A stretch of DNA of 48,246 nt from positions 1-48,246 of the forward strand of contig JBBIJR010000020.1 in NCBI GenBank assembly GCA_037445875.1. The letters run 5' to 3'. The stretch is from JBBIJR01 sp037445875 (GTDB lineage Bacteria > CLD3 > SB21). Within the stretch, counting starts at the first letter, position 1, and each line of letters starts with the position of its first letter. The translations under genes and the position numbers were made by a program. Of the stretch, positions 23,445 to 32,062 are shown piece after piece. The notes beneath the pieces were generated by a model. The model was not told where the DNA came from and made no database searches. It worked only from the letters and a program-made list of their open reading frames with translations.

Positions 23445-25592
23445 ATGCCAAGAAAGAAACGACCCACCACCCGCACAGCCGCCCCCGGCCGATCGCCGGC
23501 ACACCGGAAACGAACGGCGCCGGATCGTTCCGGGCAAGCAGAGGACGCCCTTCGCGAAACGCTCCGGCTTTCAACCGATGCGGTCGCCGTCGTCGCCGTC
23601 GACGGATCCTGCCTCTGGACCAACGAGCGATGCGAGCGGCTGATCGTACCGGAAGGAACGAATCCTTCCCCGTTTTCCGAATCGGACCTGCTCGACGCGC
23701 TGCGCCGAAGGCTCCAGCAACCGGCGTCGCTCGACCGCCTGTACGACGGCGCCGTTCGTGAACGGCGGGAAGTCCAGTCCGATGTGCTCGTGTCCGCCTC
23801 GATCGACCTGCCCGGGATAGTCTGCCGGATCGTTCCCTTCCGGAGGAACGGGCAGGACGCTGGCCGCATCTGGCTCATCCGTGAACAAACGGAATCCCAG
23901 GTACGGGAACGGACGCTGGCCGAGGCCTTCCGCGACCTCGAACGGAAGAAATTCGAGTTCGAAAAAAGAAACCGCGAGATCGACGAGGCTCACCGGCAGC
24001 TTGAAGAGGTGAAGAAGAGCGTGCTCGAGGCCAACCGCCTCAAGTCGGAGTTCCTATCGAACATGAGCCACGAACTGCGCACGCCGCTCAATTCCATCCT
24101 GGCGCTGTCGAGCATCCTGCTGGCACGCATGGACGGAGAACTGACTGAGGAACAGGAAAAACAGATCCGGATCATCGAAAAGAGCGGCAAGAGCCTGCTC
24201 GGACTCATCAACGACATCCTCGATCTGTCCAAGATCGAAGCGGGACGGATGGACCTGATCTTCACGGAATACGCCGTCCCCGAGTTTCTCGACAACATCC
24301 GAAGCACGATCCAACCCCTTCTTAAGGATTCGAGCATCGCGTTCGAGATCGTGACCGATCCGGAGATCGACCTGCACAGCACCGACGAGAACAAACTGAA
24401 GCAGATTCTCCTGAATCTCCTGTCCAACGCGATCAAGTTCACGCAGCAGGGAAAGGTCACCCTCGAGGTTAACCACACCAAGTTCCACGATGTGCTCGAG
24501 TATTCCGTGGTCGACACGGGCATCGGGATCGACCCGTCGCACTTCGAGACTATCTTCGATCCGTTTCGCCAGATCGACGGATCGGCCACGAGGAAGTACG
24601 GCGGAACCGGCCTGGGTCTCGCCATCACCAAGAAGCTTGTGGAACTTCTGGGCGGACGCATCTGGATCGAGAGCGAGGTCAACAAAGGCTCGCGCTTCAC
24701 TTTCATTCTACCGGCCAAGCGGCGCGGACAGTCGTCGGCCATGTTGTCCGACCAGGAGATCGAACACATGGTTGCGGAATCGCGAACGGACAAGATCGTC
24801 GAGACGGCGGACGAACAGGAGCCGGCCGTGCTGGACCCAAACAAGAAACGGATCCTTGTCGTCGACGACGATGAAGAGTCCCTGTACATCATGAAGAAAT
24901 ACCTGGGAGAGGCCGAGTTCCAGATGATCCAGGCCCGGGACGGCGAAGCCGCCGTCCGCAAGGCGCAGGAACTGCAGCCGGAAGTGATCACGCTTGATAT
25001 CATGATGCCCAAGAAGGACGGTTGGGAGGTTCTCCAGAACCTCAAGAGCGATCCCGCCACCCGCAACATTCCCGTCGTGATCGTGTCGATGATCGACAAC
25101 CGGAAACTCGGCTACAGCCTGGGGGCGTCGGACTACATCGTCAAGCCTGTGGTCAAGGAAACCCTGCTGAAGCACGTTCACAAGCTCAGCGAAGAACGCA
25201 GCCTGAAAAGGATCCTGATCGTGGACGACGATCTGTCGCAGGCGGAGCTCGTCGAGGAGATCCTCGAAAGCGACGACTTCATATCCGAGGTAGCCACGAG
25301 CGGCGAGATGGCCCTTCAGTTGCTGAAGCGCAAGGGATACGATCTCGTGATCCTGGACCTGTTGATGCCGCAGGTGGACGGTTTTGAGGTTCTGCGGGCC
25401 CTGCAGGCAAGCCAAAACACGCAGTACATCCCCGTGCTGGTATTGACCGGCAAGGTACTCACGCAGGAAGACCAGCAGCGGCTGTCCGTGGGCAATTGCC
25501 ACATCTTCCTCAAGAGCATGTTCTCCCGCGAAAAACTGCTGGAGAACATTCATCGCGTTCTGGAACAGCAGCCCGACAAACCCGGTCCCTGA
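23445..25592 (+). CDS. Hybrid histidine kinase with two receiver domains
   Basis: 715 residues, soluble. Basic N-terminal tail, a weak PAS-like domain (about 35-150), a coiled coil (155-195), a HisKA domain with the phospho-accepting H209 in SNMSHELRTPLNSI, and a complete HATPase domain (N box LLNLLSNAIKFT, G boxes VVDTGIGIDP and GGTGLGLAI). Two receiver domains follow, with phospho-accepting D518 (LDIMMP) and D638 (LDLLMP). The second receiver has an unusual end (IFLKSMFS in place of the usual KP motif). No membrane segment is present, so the signal is cytoplasmic. It sits 3 bp before a response regulator, which is a likely partner. Confidence 0.93.
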   Translation: MPRKKRPTTRTAAPGRSPAHRKRTAPDRSGQAEDALRETLRLSTDAVAVVAVDGSCLWTNERCERLIVPEGTNPSPFSESDLLDALRRRLQQPASLDRLYDGAVRERREVQSDVLVSASIDLPGIVCRIVPFRRNGQDAGRIWLIREQTESQVRERTLAEAFRDLERKKFEFEKRNREIDEAHRQLEEVKKSVLEANRLKSEFLSNMSHELRTPLNSILALSSILLARMDGELTEEQEKQIRIIEKSGKSLLGLINDILDLSKIEAGRMDLIFTEYAVPEFLDNIRSTIQPLLKDSSIAFEIVTDPEIDLHSTDENKLKQILLNLLSNAIKFTQQGKVTLEVNHTKFHDVLEYSVVDTGIGIDPSHFETIFDPFRQIDGSATRKYGGTGLGLAITKKLVELLGGRIWIESEVNKGSRFTFILPAKRRGQSSAMLSDQEIEHMVAESRTDKIVETADEQEPAVLDPNKKRILVVDDDEESLYIMKKYLGEAEFQMIQARDGEAAVRKAQELQPEVITLDIMMPKKDGWEVLQNLKSDPATRNIPVVIVSMIDNRKLGYSLGASDYIVKPVVKETLLKHVHKLSEERSLKRILIVDDDLSQAELVEEILESDDFISEVATSGEMALQLLKRKGYDLVILDLLMPQVDGFEVLRALQASQNTQYIPVLVLTGKVLTQEDQQRLSVGNCHIFLKSMFSREKLLENIHRVLEQQPDKPGP

Positions 25593-25595
25593 CGC

Positions 25596-26612
25596 ATGAA
25601 GGACCGGTACAACATCCTCATCGTAGACGACAACGAAGACAACCGGTATTCCCTGCGAAAGATTCTGCACCAGCCCAACTACGATTTTCGGGAAGCGCAC
25701 GACGGGCCGTCGGCCCTCGCGGCGTTCCGGCAGGAAGCTCCGGACCTGGTCCTCCTCGACGTTCGCATGCCGGGCATCGACGGCTTCGAGGTGTGTGCGA
25801 TGCTGCGTCAACTCTCGCCGCACGTGCCCATCGTCTTCGTCACAGCCAACGTCAAGGATTTCACCGCGCAGGTGCAGGGCTTCGAAAAAGGAGGCGACGA
25901 TTACCTGGTCCAGCCGTACGAGCCGGCGGAACTCGCCATTAAGGTGAAGGCGTTCTTGCGCAACAAATCTCTCTATGACGACCTGGTCGTTGAAATCGGC
26001 AAGCTGGAACGGCTGAGGAACGATCTTTCTTCGTCGAACGATGAACTGAAACGCGTCAATTCCGTGCTGGCCGAGCGAAACCGGTTCCTCGACTCCCTCT
26101 CTCTCACGGACCCCGTCACGTCGCTGTACAACCGAAAATACTTTCACCAGCGCCTCAAGAAAGAGCTCAGCGCCGTGCAGCGGTACAAACAGGAATCGGC
26201 CGTCGCGCTTTTGGATATTGACCATTTCACCCGTTTTAACGAACTTCACGACACGACACAGGGCGATGTGCTGCTGAAAGAGGTGGCCGGCCTGCTGGTG
26301 GGCCGGGTCCGCAGTTCCGACGTCGTGATGCGTTACGACGGCGGACGATTCGTCGTTCTTTTCACACACACACCGGAACTGCAGGCCATGACCAAGGCGA
26401 AGATCCTGCAGGAGCAGATCGCCCAGTACTCTTTTTCGGTTTACGATGAATCGCTCGAAGGCGGACTGCGCATCACCGCAAGCCTTGCCGTGACGGGGCT
26501 GGGACACCCGTGGCTTCGTACGGAGCCGGACGTGATGAAATCGCTCGAGTCCGCCCTCGGCGAGGTCAAGCAGCATGGCCCGGGCCAGCTTACGACGGGC
26601 ATTCCCGTGTGA
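25596..26612 (+). CDS. Response regulator with degenerate GGDEF domain
   Basis: 338 residues. An N-terminal receiver (NILIVDDNEDNRYSL, phospho-acceptor D55 in LLDVRMPG) is joined by a coiled coil (about 125-170) to a GGDEF-fold domain (SLTDPVTSLYNRKYFHQRL, ALLDIDHFTRFNELHDTTQGDVLLKEVA). The catalytic signature, normally GGDEF, reads DGGRF at 248-252, so cyclic-di-GMP synthesis is unlikely. It may instead bind GTP or serve as a docking domain. The gene follows the hybrid kinase by 3 bp, and gcvP comes 69 bp later. Regulation through phosphorelay from the kinase is an inference from position. Confidence 0.92.
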   Translation: MKDRYNILIVDDNEDNRYSLRKILHQPNYDFREAHDGPSALAAFRQEAPDLVLLDVRMPGIDGFEVCAMLRQLSPHVPIVFVTANVKDFTAQVQGFEKGGDDYLVQPYEPAELAIKVKAFLRNKSLYDDLVVEIGKLERLRNDLSSSNDELKRVNSVLAERNRFLDSLSLTDPVTSLYNRKYFHQRLKKELSAVQRYKQESAVALLDIDHFTRFNELHDTTQGDVLLKEVAGLLVGRVRSSDVVMRYDGGRFVVLFTHTPELQAMTKAKILQEQIAQYSFSVYDESLEGGLRITASLAVTGLGHPWLRTEPDVMKSLESALGEVKQHGPGQLTTGIPV

Positions 26613-26681
26613 GCGGCTTGCTGCAACAACGCAACTTAGTCGAAGTCTCCGATACTTCTCACCGCTAGAATCAGGACGGAC

Positions 26682-29555
26682 ATGAACACGAATTCCTCTT
26701 TTGCACGCCGCCACATCGGACCCGGTCCCGAAGACACCTCGCATTTGCTGGACACGGTCGGAGTTGCTTCCCTCGATAGCCTCATCCGGGAGACCATCCC
26801 CGAATCCATACGGCTTCGCACGCCGCTCCGCCTGCCGCCGGCCCTGTCCGAACACGACTTGATCGAGGAACTCCGCAGGATGGCGCGCCGAAACAAGTTG
26901 TTCAAGACCTACATCGGTATGGGTTATTACGGCACACTCACGCCTGCCGTCATCCAGCGGAACGTGCTGGAGAATCCGGCGTGGTATACATCGTACACGC
27001 CGTACCAGGCGGAGATATCGCAGGGCCGTCTGGAAGCGCTGCTGAACTATCAGACGATGGTGGTGGACCTTACCGCCATGGACATCGCCAACGCCTCGCT
27101 GCTCGATGAGGGAACGGCCACTGCCGAAGCCATGCACATGTTCTACACGCCCGGTGAAGCCGGTCGGAACCGATTCTTCGTGTCTCACGAATGTCTGCCG
27201 CAGACGATCGACGTGCTCCGAACGCGAGCGTCGTCGCTCGGGATCGAGCTCCTGGTCGGCAATTTCCAGACGGCTCCCCTGGACCGGAGCTTCTTCGGCG
27301 CGCTGCTTCAGTATCCCACGTGCGACGGGACCGTTCATACGTACGGGCCGTTCTGCGATCGTGCGCACGCAGCGGGAGTCTCGATCGCGGTCGCCGCCGA
27401 CCTGATGTCGCTGGCGCTCCTCGAACCGCCCGGCGCCTGGGGAGCGGACGCGGTCGTGGGATCGACGCAGCGGTTCGGCATACCCATGGGGTACGGCGGT
27501 CCGCACGCAGCGTTTTTTGCCGTGCGCGACTCCTTCAAGCGCAAGCTGCCGGGCCGGCTGATCGGAGTGACCATCGATGCCCGGGGCCAACGCGCCCTGC
27601 GTATGACCCTGCAGACGCGTGAACAGCACATTCGCCGTGAAAAGGCCACCAGCAATATCTGTACATCGCAGGTGCTGCTGGCCAATATGGCCGGCCTGTA
27701 CGCCGTCTATCACGGACCGGACGGGATTCGACGCATTGCGACCACCATTCATGAACGAACCGCAGCGCTGAACGAGGCCCTGCAATCCCTCGGGTACGTC
27801 CAGCGCAATTCGTCGTTCTTCGACACGCTGCGCATCGAGTGCGATGAATTCACCGTCCGCAACCTGCGCACGCTGGCGCTGCAGGAACAGATCAACCTCC
27901 GGTACATCGACCCGAAATCCGTAGGCATTTCCCTCGACGAAACAACGACCGTACAGGATGTGGAGCGCCTCGCCGGCCTTTTTGCCCGCGCGAAAAACCT
28001 GAAGGCTCCGTCGATCGCACCGCCGCCGCACGGGTCGGACTTCCCCGCCGCGCATGCTCGGACGCGGCCGTACCTGCAGCATCCGGTGTTCAACCGCTAC
28101 CATTCCGAAACGGACATGCTGCGCTACATCAAGTCCCTGGAGCTGAAGGATTTCTCGCTGGCCAACGGAATGATCCCGCTTGGCTCCTGCACCATGAAAC
28201 TGAACGCCGCGGTGGAGATGTTCCCGATCACCTGGCCGGAATTTGCGTCCCTGCATCCGTTCGTTCCTCGCGAACAGGCGGAGGGTTATGCGCAGCTTTT
28301 TTCCGAGTTGGAATCGTATCTCAACGAGATCACGGGTTTTGCGGCAACGTCGCTGCAACCCAATGCGGGCGCCCAGGGCGAATACACGGGCCTCATGGTC
28401 ATCCGGGAGTACCTGAGACGCATCGGCCAGTCCGGGCGCCATGTCGCACTGATCCCGTCGTCCGCCCACGGCACCAACCCGGCCAGCGCCGTAATGGCCG
28501 GCATGCAGGTCGTGGTCGTACGATGCGACGACGAAGGTAACATCGACGTGCAGGATCTGAAGGAAAAAGCGCAGCAGCACCGGGAAACGCTGGCGTGTCT
28601 GATGGTCACGTATCCGTCCACGCACGGCGTATTCGAGGAGAGCATCCGGGAAATCTGCCGTATTGTGCACGACCACGGCGGGCAGGTGTACATGGACGGC
28701 GCCAACATGAATGCCCAGGTCGGTCTGACCAACCCCGCAAGCATCGGGGCCGACGTGTGCCACATCAACCTGCACAAGACGTTCTGCATACCGCACGGCG
28801 GCGGCGGTCCCGGGATGGGACCCATCTGCGTGGCCAAGCATCTCGCTCCGTATCTGCCGAAACATCCCGTCGTGCCGGTGGGCGGCGAGCAAGGCATTAC
28901 GGCCGTGGCGGCGGCCCCGTGGGGCAGCGCGGACATTCTGCTGATCGCGTACGCGTACATCCGTTTGATGGGACCGGACGGCCTGGCCGATGCAACCCGG
29001 TACGCCATCCTGAACGCGAACTATATCAAAGAGCGGTTGAACGGTCATTACCGTCCTCTGTACGTCGGAAAGAACGGACGCGTCGGACATGAAATGATCC
29101 TCGACACGCGACCGTTCAAGGCCAGCGCCGGCGTAGACGTGACCGACATCGCCAAACGCCTCATGGACTACGGATTCCACGCCCCGACCGTATCGTTCCC
29201 GGTCCCGGGCACGCTGATGGTGGAACCCACCGAGAGCGAACCTCTCCAGGAATTGGATCGATTCTGCGACGCGATGATTTCGATCCGGAAAGAAATCGAG
29301 GAGATCGAACAGGGCCTCGCGGACCGCGAAGACAACGTGCTTAAACACGCACCGCACACGTCCGAGGAAGTCGTCGCCGACGGATGGAACCACGCTTATG
29401 CTCGTGAAAAGGCCGCGTACCCCGTCCCGGGGCTTCGCCGCAACAAGTTCTGGCCATCCGTCGGGCGCGTGAACGACACCTACGGCGACCGCAACGTCCT
29501 GTGCACGTGTCCTCCGGTCGAGGAGTATGCGTCCACGGAACCGCCCGGGTCATGA
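26682..29555 (+). CDS. gcvP: Glycine dehydrogenase (decarboxylating), P protein
   Basis: 957 residues, the single-chain form in which both halves (GcvPA-like and GcvPB-like) are fused. It decarboxylates glycine and passes the aminomethyl group to the lipoyl arm of GcvH. The first half opens with FARRHIGPGPED and YIGMGYYGTLTPAVIQRN; the pyridoxal-phosphate lysine is K699 in LHKTFCIPHGGGGPGMGPI. C-terminal landmarks such as FHAPTVSFPVPGTLMVEPTESE are intact. The protein looks functional, yet the gcvH copy upstream is broken and no gcvT is in the window. The stop overlaps the next start by 4 bp. Confidence 0.97.
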   Translation: MNTNSSFARRHIGPGPEDTSHLLDTVGVASLDSLIRETIPESIRLRTPLRLPPALSEHDLIEELRRMARRNKLFKTYIGMGYYGTLTPAVIQRNVLENPAWYTSYTPYQAEISQGRLEALLNYQTMVVDLTAMDIANASLLDEGTATAEAMHMFYTPGEAGRNRFFVSHECLPQTIDVLRTRASSLGIELLVGNFQTAPLDRSFFGALLQYPTCDGTVHTYGPFCDRAHAAGVSIAVAADLMSLALLEPPGAWGADAVVGSTQRFGIPMGYGGPHAAFFAVRDSFKRKLPGRLIGVTIDARGQRALRMTLQTREQHIRREKATSNICTSQVLLANMAGLYAVYHGPDGIRRIATTIHERTAALNEALQSLGYVQRNSSFFDTLRIECDEFTVRNLRTLALQEQINLRYIDPKSVGISLDETTTVQDVERLAGLFARAKNLKAPSIAPPPHGSDFPAAHARTRPYLQHPVFNRYHSETDMLRYIKSLELKDFSLANGMIPLGSCTMKLNAAVEMFPITWPEFASLHPFVPREQAEGYAQLFSELESYLNEITGFAATSLQPNAGAQGEYTGLMVIREYLRRIGQSGRHVALIPSSAHGTNPASAVMAGMQVVVVRCDDEGNIDVQDLKEKAQQHRETLACLMVTYPSTHGVFEESIREICRIVHDHGGQVYMDGANMNAQVGLTNPASIGADVCHINLHKTFCIPHGGGGPGMGPICVAKHLAPYLPKHPVVPVGGEQGITAVAAAPWGSADILLIAYAYIRLMGPDGLADATRYAILNANYIKERLNGHYRPLYVGKNGRVGHEMILDTRPFKASAGVDVTDIAKRLMDYGFHAPTVSFPVPGTLMVEPTESEPLQELDRFCDAMISIRKEIEEIEQGLADREDNVLKHAPHTSEEVVADGWNHAYAREKAAYPVPGLRRNKFWPSVGRVNDTYGDRNVLCTCPPVEEYASTEPPGS

Positions 29556-29938
29556 GCCGGACCCGCAGAAAATCGCTTGTCGTGGTCGGCGACCGCGTCC
29601 TGGTTCTGCCGGACGAACCCAGGGAACGTACGCACCACGACCTGTATCTTCCGCAAGGCGTTGACGAAAAGGAGAAAGTGCAGACCGGGATCGTCGTCAA
29701 GACCGGCCCCGGCTATCCGCTGCCCGACTGGAACGCCAACAGCGACGAACCCTGGATGTCCGACCGAAAGCACGAGCCCAAGTATCTGCCCAATCAGGCG
29801 CGCGAAGGCGATTACGCGATCTTCCTCCGAAAGGCGGCGGTAGAAATCGAATACAACTCCAAGGCGTACCTGATCGTGCCGCAATCCGCCATCCTCGTGT
29901 TGCCCCGGGACGAGGAAGACGAAACAGACTCCGACTGA
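29552..29938 (+). CDS. GroES-like (Cpn10-fold) protein with insertion
   Basis: 128 residues. It follows the Cpn10 pattern: VVVGDRVLVLPDE at the start, GIVVKTGPG in the middle, and AREGDYAIFLRKAAVEIEYNSKAYLIVPQSAILVL at the end. Normal GroES is about 96 residues. Here about 30 extra residues (YPLPDWNANSDEPWMSDRKHEPKYLPN region) sit after GPG. The mobile loop carries HHDLYLPQGV in place of the usual hydrophobic triplet motif that contacts GroEL. No groEL is nearby. The start overlaps the gcvP stop (ATGA). It could be a specialised co-chaperonin or a fold relative with another role. Confidence 0.82.
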   Translation: MSRTRRKSLVVVGDRVLVLPDEPRERTHHDLYLPQGVDEKEKVQTGIVVKTGPGYPLPDWNANSDEPWMSDRKHEPKYLPNQAREGDYAIFLRKAAVEIEYNSKAYLIVPQSAILVLPRDEEDETDSD

Positions 29939-30048
29939 TCCCCCGGAGCCCGAGCCGCCTCCGTCGGCGTTAATGACGGTGCCGTGCATCTGCACCGACG
30001 TATCCGAACCCGAACGAACACGTTTGACTCAAACCCAAAGGAGGAGTT

Positions 30049-30942
30049 ATGCAGTTAGGTTTCATCGGTCTCGGCAAAATGGGCGGTTTCATGGTACAGC
30101 GTCTGCTCAACGGCAACCACGAGGTGGTCGGCTTTGATCTCAGCGCCGATGTCGTCAAGCAAATCGCCGCGAAGGGCATGACCCCTTCGACTTCGATCGA
30201 CGACATGGTCGGAAAACTCAAAGGCCGCAAGGCGGTATGGATCATGGTGCCCGCGGGCAAACCGACGGAAGACACGATCAGCAAGGTCGCGCCTCTCCTT
30301 GCAAAAGGGGACATCCTCATCGACGGAGGCAACACGTTCTATAAGGACGATAAGCGCCGATACGACGAACTCAAGAAGAAGGGCATCCACTATGTGGACG
30401 TGGGCACGAGCGGCGGCGTCTGGGGACTCAAGAACGGTTACTGCATGATGATCGGCGGAGACAGAGACGTCGTGGACTATCTGGACCCAATCTTCAAGAC
30501 CCTGGGCCCGACGGACGGTTACGCGTACATGGGCGCCAGCGGCTCCGGCCATTTCGTCAAAATGGTCCACAACGGAATCGAATACGGCATGATGCAGGCG
30601 TACGCGGAAGGCTTCGAGATCATGAAAGCGTCTGACTACGGGCTGGATCTGGCCAGGATCGCCGACCTCTGGATGCACGCGTCCGTCGTACGGTCGTGGC
30701 AGCTCGAGCTCACGGCCGAGGGCCTGAAGAACAATCCCACGCTCGAGGGTATCAAGGGCTGGGTCGCCGACTCCGGCGAAGGCCGGTGGACAATTCTCGA
30801 GGCGATCGACCGGGACGTTCCCGCACCCGTCATAACGCTATCCCTGTTCGAACGGTTCCACTCCCGCCAGCCGGAGAGTTTCAGCGCCCGCATGCTGGCC
30901 ATGATGCGAAACCAGTTCGGAGGCCACGAAGTCAAAAAATAG
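30049..30942 (+). CDS. gnd: 6-phosphogluconate dehydrogenase, short NAD-type form
   Basis: 297 residues. Oxidatively decarboxylates 6-phosphogluconate to ribulose 5-phosphate in the pentose phosphate pathway. The Rossmann motif is GFIGLGKMGGFM at 4-15, followed by VDVGTSGGVWGLKNGYCMMIGG and the catalytic region GASGSGHFVKMVHNGIEYGMMQAYAEGF. The short length (about 300 instead of 470) matches the GndA/YqeC-like subfamily, which tends to use NAD. Start supported by AAAGGAGGAG. The neighbouring genes for glycogen phosphorylase and gnd suggest a local group for carbohydrate use. Confidence 0.95.
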   Translation: MQLGFIGLGKMGGFMVQRLLNGNHEVVGFDLSADVVKQIAAKGMTPSTSIDDMVGKLKGRKAVWIMVPAGKPTEDTISKVAPLLAKGDILIDGGNTFYKDDKRRYDELKKKGIHYVDVGTSGGVWGLKNGYCMMIGGDRDVVDYLDPIFKTLGPTDGYAYMGASGSGHFVKMVHNGIEYGMMQAYAEGFEIMKASDYGLDLARIADLWMHASVVRSWQLELTAEGLKNNPTLEGIKGWVADSGEGRWTILEAIDRDVPAPVITLSLFERFHSRQPESFSARMLAMMRNQFGGHEVKK

Positions 30943-30958
30943 CGATGGAAGGACGATC

Positions 30959-32044
30959 ATGCCGCTCTCTCGCAGGACTTTCTTGCAGGTCGTAGGACTC
31001 GAGAGCGCCCATTTGCTTGTTCGAAAACCTATACCCGCCGGCATCGACGAGGCGAAGGGCCCCGTCGTGTACCTTCGCAACGAAACGCTGGAAACCGTTC
31101 GATCGGACTATCCGGGCAACCCGATGATCGACGGCCGATTCCTCAACGAGGATTTCGTGCGCTCCGACCGTTCCTTTGGAACCGTGTTCCAATGGTTCCT
31201 GTCGCAGAACCCGCAGCGGGACGAGAAGAAAGCCGATACGTGGCGGTTGACCGTTCGGACGCCCGACGACCCGCGGTCCATCAAGAACGATTGCCTGATC
31301 TGGCTGGGTCATGCCTCGTTTCTCCTCCGCATAGAGGGCCGTTGGCTGATCACCGACCCCTGCCTCACGCATCCGCCGCTGCAGGAACGTCTCGCGCCGC
31401 TGCCCATCCCGATTGACCGTCTCGATTTTGTCGACTACCTCCTGCTCTCGCACGGCCACTACGACCACCTGGACGCGGAAACGATCGGCCAGTGGCCTTC
31501 TCCAGATGTTCAGGCCCTCGTTCCTCTACGCATGGGACCACTGATCGAGTCCATGAACAAGTTCCTTCGTTGTCAGGAAGCCGGCTGGTATCAGCAATTC
31601 CGGGTGGAGGAGACCTTTTCGATCACTTTTCTTCCCGCTCAGCACTGGTACTTGCGGGTGCCCTGGGACCGCAACAAGATTCTGTGGGGGAGTTTCCTGG
31701 TCCAGTGGAAGAACAAGAAGTTATTCTTCGCCGGCGACACGGCGTATGCGCAGCATTTCACGCGTATGCGGGAACTCTTCGGACCGATCGATTATTGCCT
31801 GATGCCCATCGCGGCCTACAAACCCGAATACGTCATGAAGAGCAATCACACCAACCCTCTCGAGGCGGTGCGCGCGTTTCACGATCTGGGCGGCGGTACG
31901 TTCTTTCCGATGCACTACGGCACGTTCGATCTTGCAGACGAACCGCTGGGCGAACCGCTGCGATGGCTGCGCGAACTCGAGCAGGCGGGCGCCATCCGCG
32001 GACGGTTGGCGGTGCCGGATCCGGGCGAGCTCGTTTACCTCTGA
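30959..32044 (+). CDS. MBL-fold metallohydrolase, NAPE-PLD/UlaG-like
   Basis: 361 residues. The metallo-beta-lactamase motif is H165-G-H-Y-D-H170, with later ligands FLPAQHWYL, FFAGDTAYAQHF and FFPMHYGTFDL, the pattern of the N-acyl-phosphatidylethanolamine phospholipase D-like and UlaG-like branch. The N-terminus MPLSRRTFLQVVG resembles a twin-arginine (SRRTFL) signal, but a hydrophobic stretch after it is short, so export is uncertain. The substrate is unknown (a lipid phosphodiester or a lactone are the known family options). It sits 16 bp after gnd and 18 bp before glgP, likely one transcription unit. Confidence 0.85.
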   Translation: MPLSRRTFLQVVGLESAHLLVRKPIPAGIDEAKGPVVYLRNETLETVRSDYPGNPMIDGRFLNEDFVRSDRSFGTVFQWFLSQNPQRDEKKADTWRLTVRTPDDPRSIKNDCLIWLGHASFLLRIEGRWLITDPCLTHPPLQERLAPLPIPIDRLDFVDYLLLSHGHYDHLDAETIGQWPSPDVQALVPLRMGPLIESMNKFLRCQEAGWYQQFRVEETFSITFLPAQHWYLRVPWDRNKILWGSFLVQWKNKKLFFAGDTAYAQHFTRMRELFGPIDYCLMPIAAYKPEYVMKSNHTNPLEAVRAFHDLGGGTFFPMHYGTFDLADEPLGEPLRWLRELEQAGAIRGRLAVPDPGELVYL

Positions 32045-32062
32045 CCCAGAGAAGGAGGACCC

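Noticed and set aside
24708..29393. Very long open frame on the minus strand (1561 codons)
   Set aside because: It lies opposite the hybrid kinase, response regulator and gcvP, which match known families. Long antisense frames arise from codon bias in GC-rich genes. No family features in its translation.
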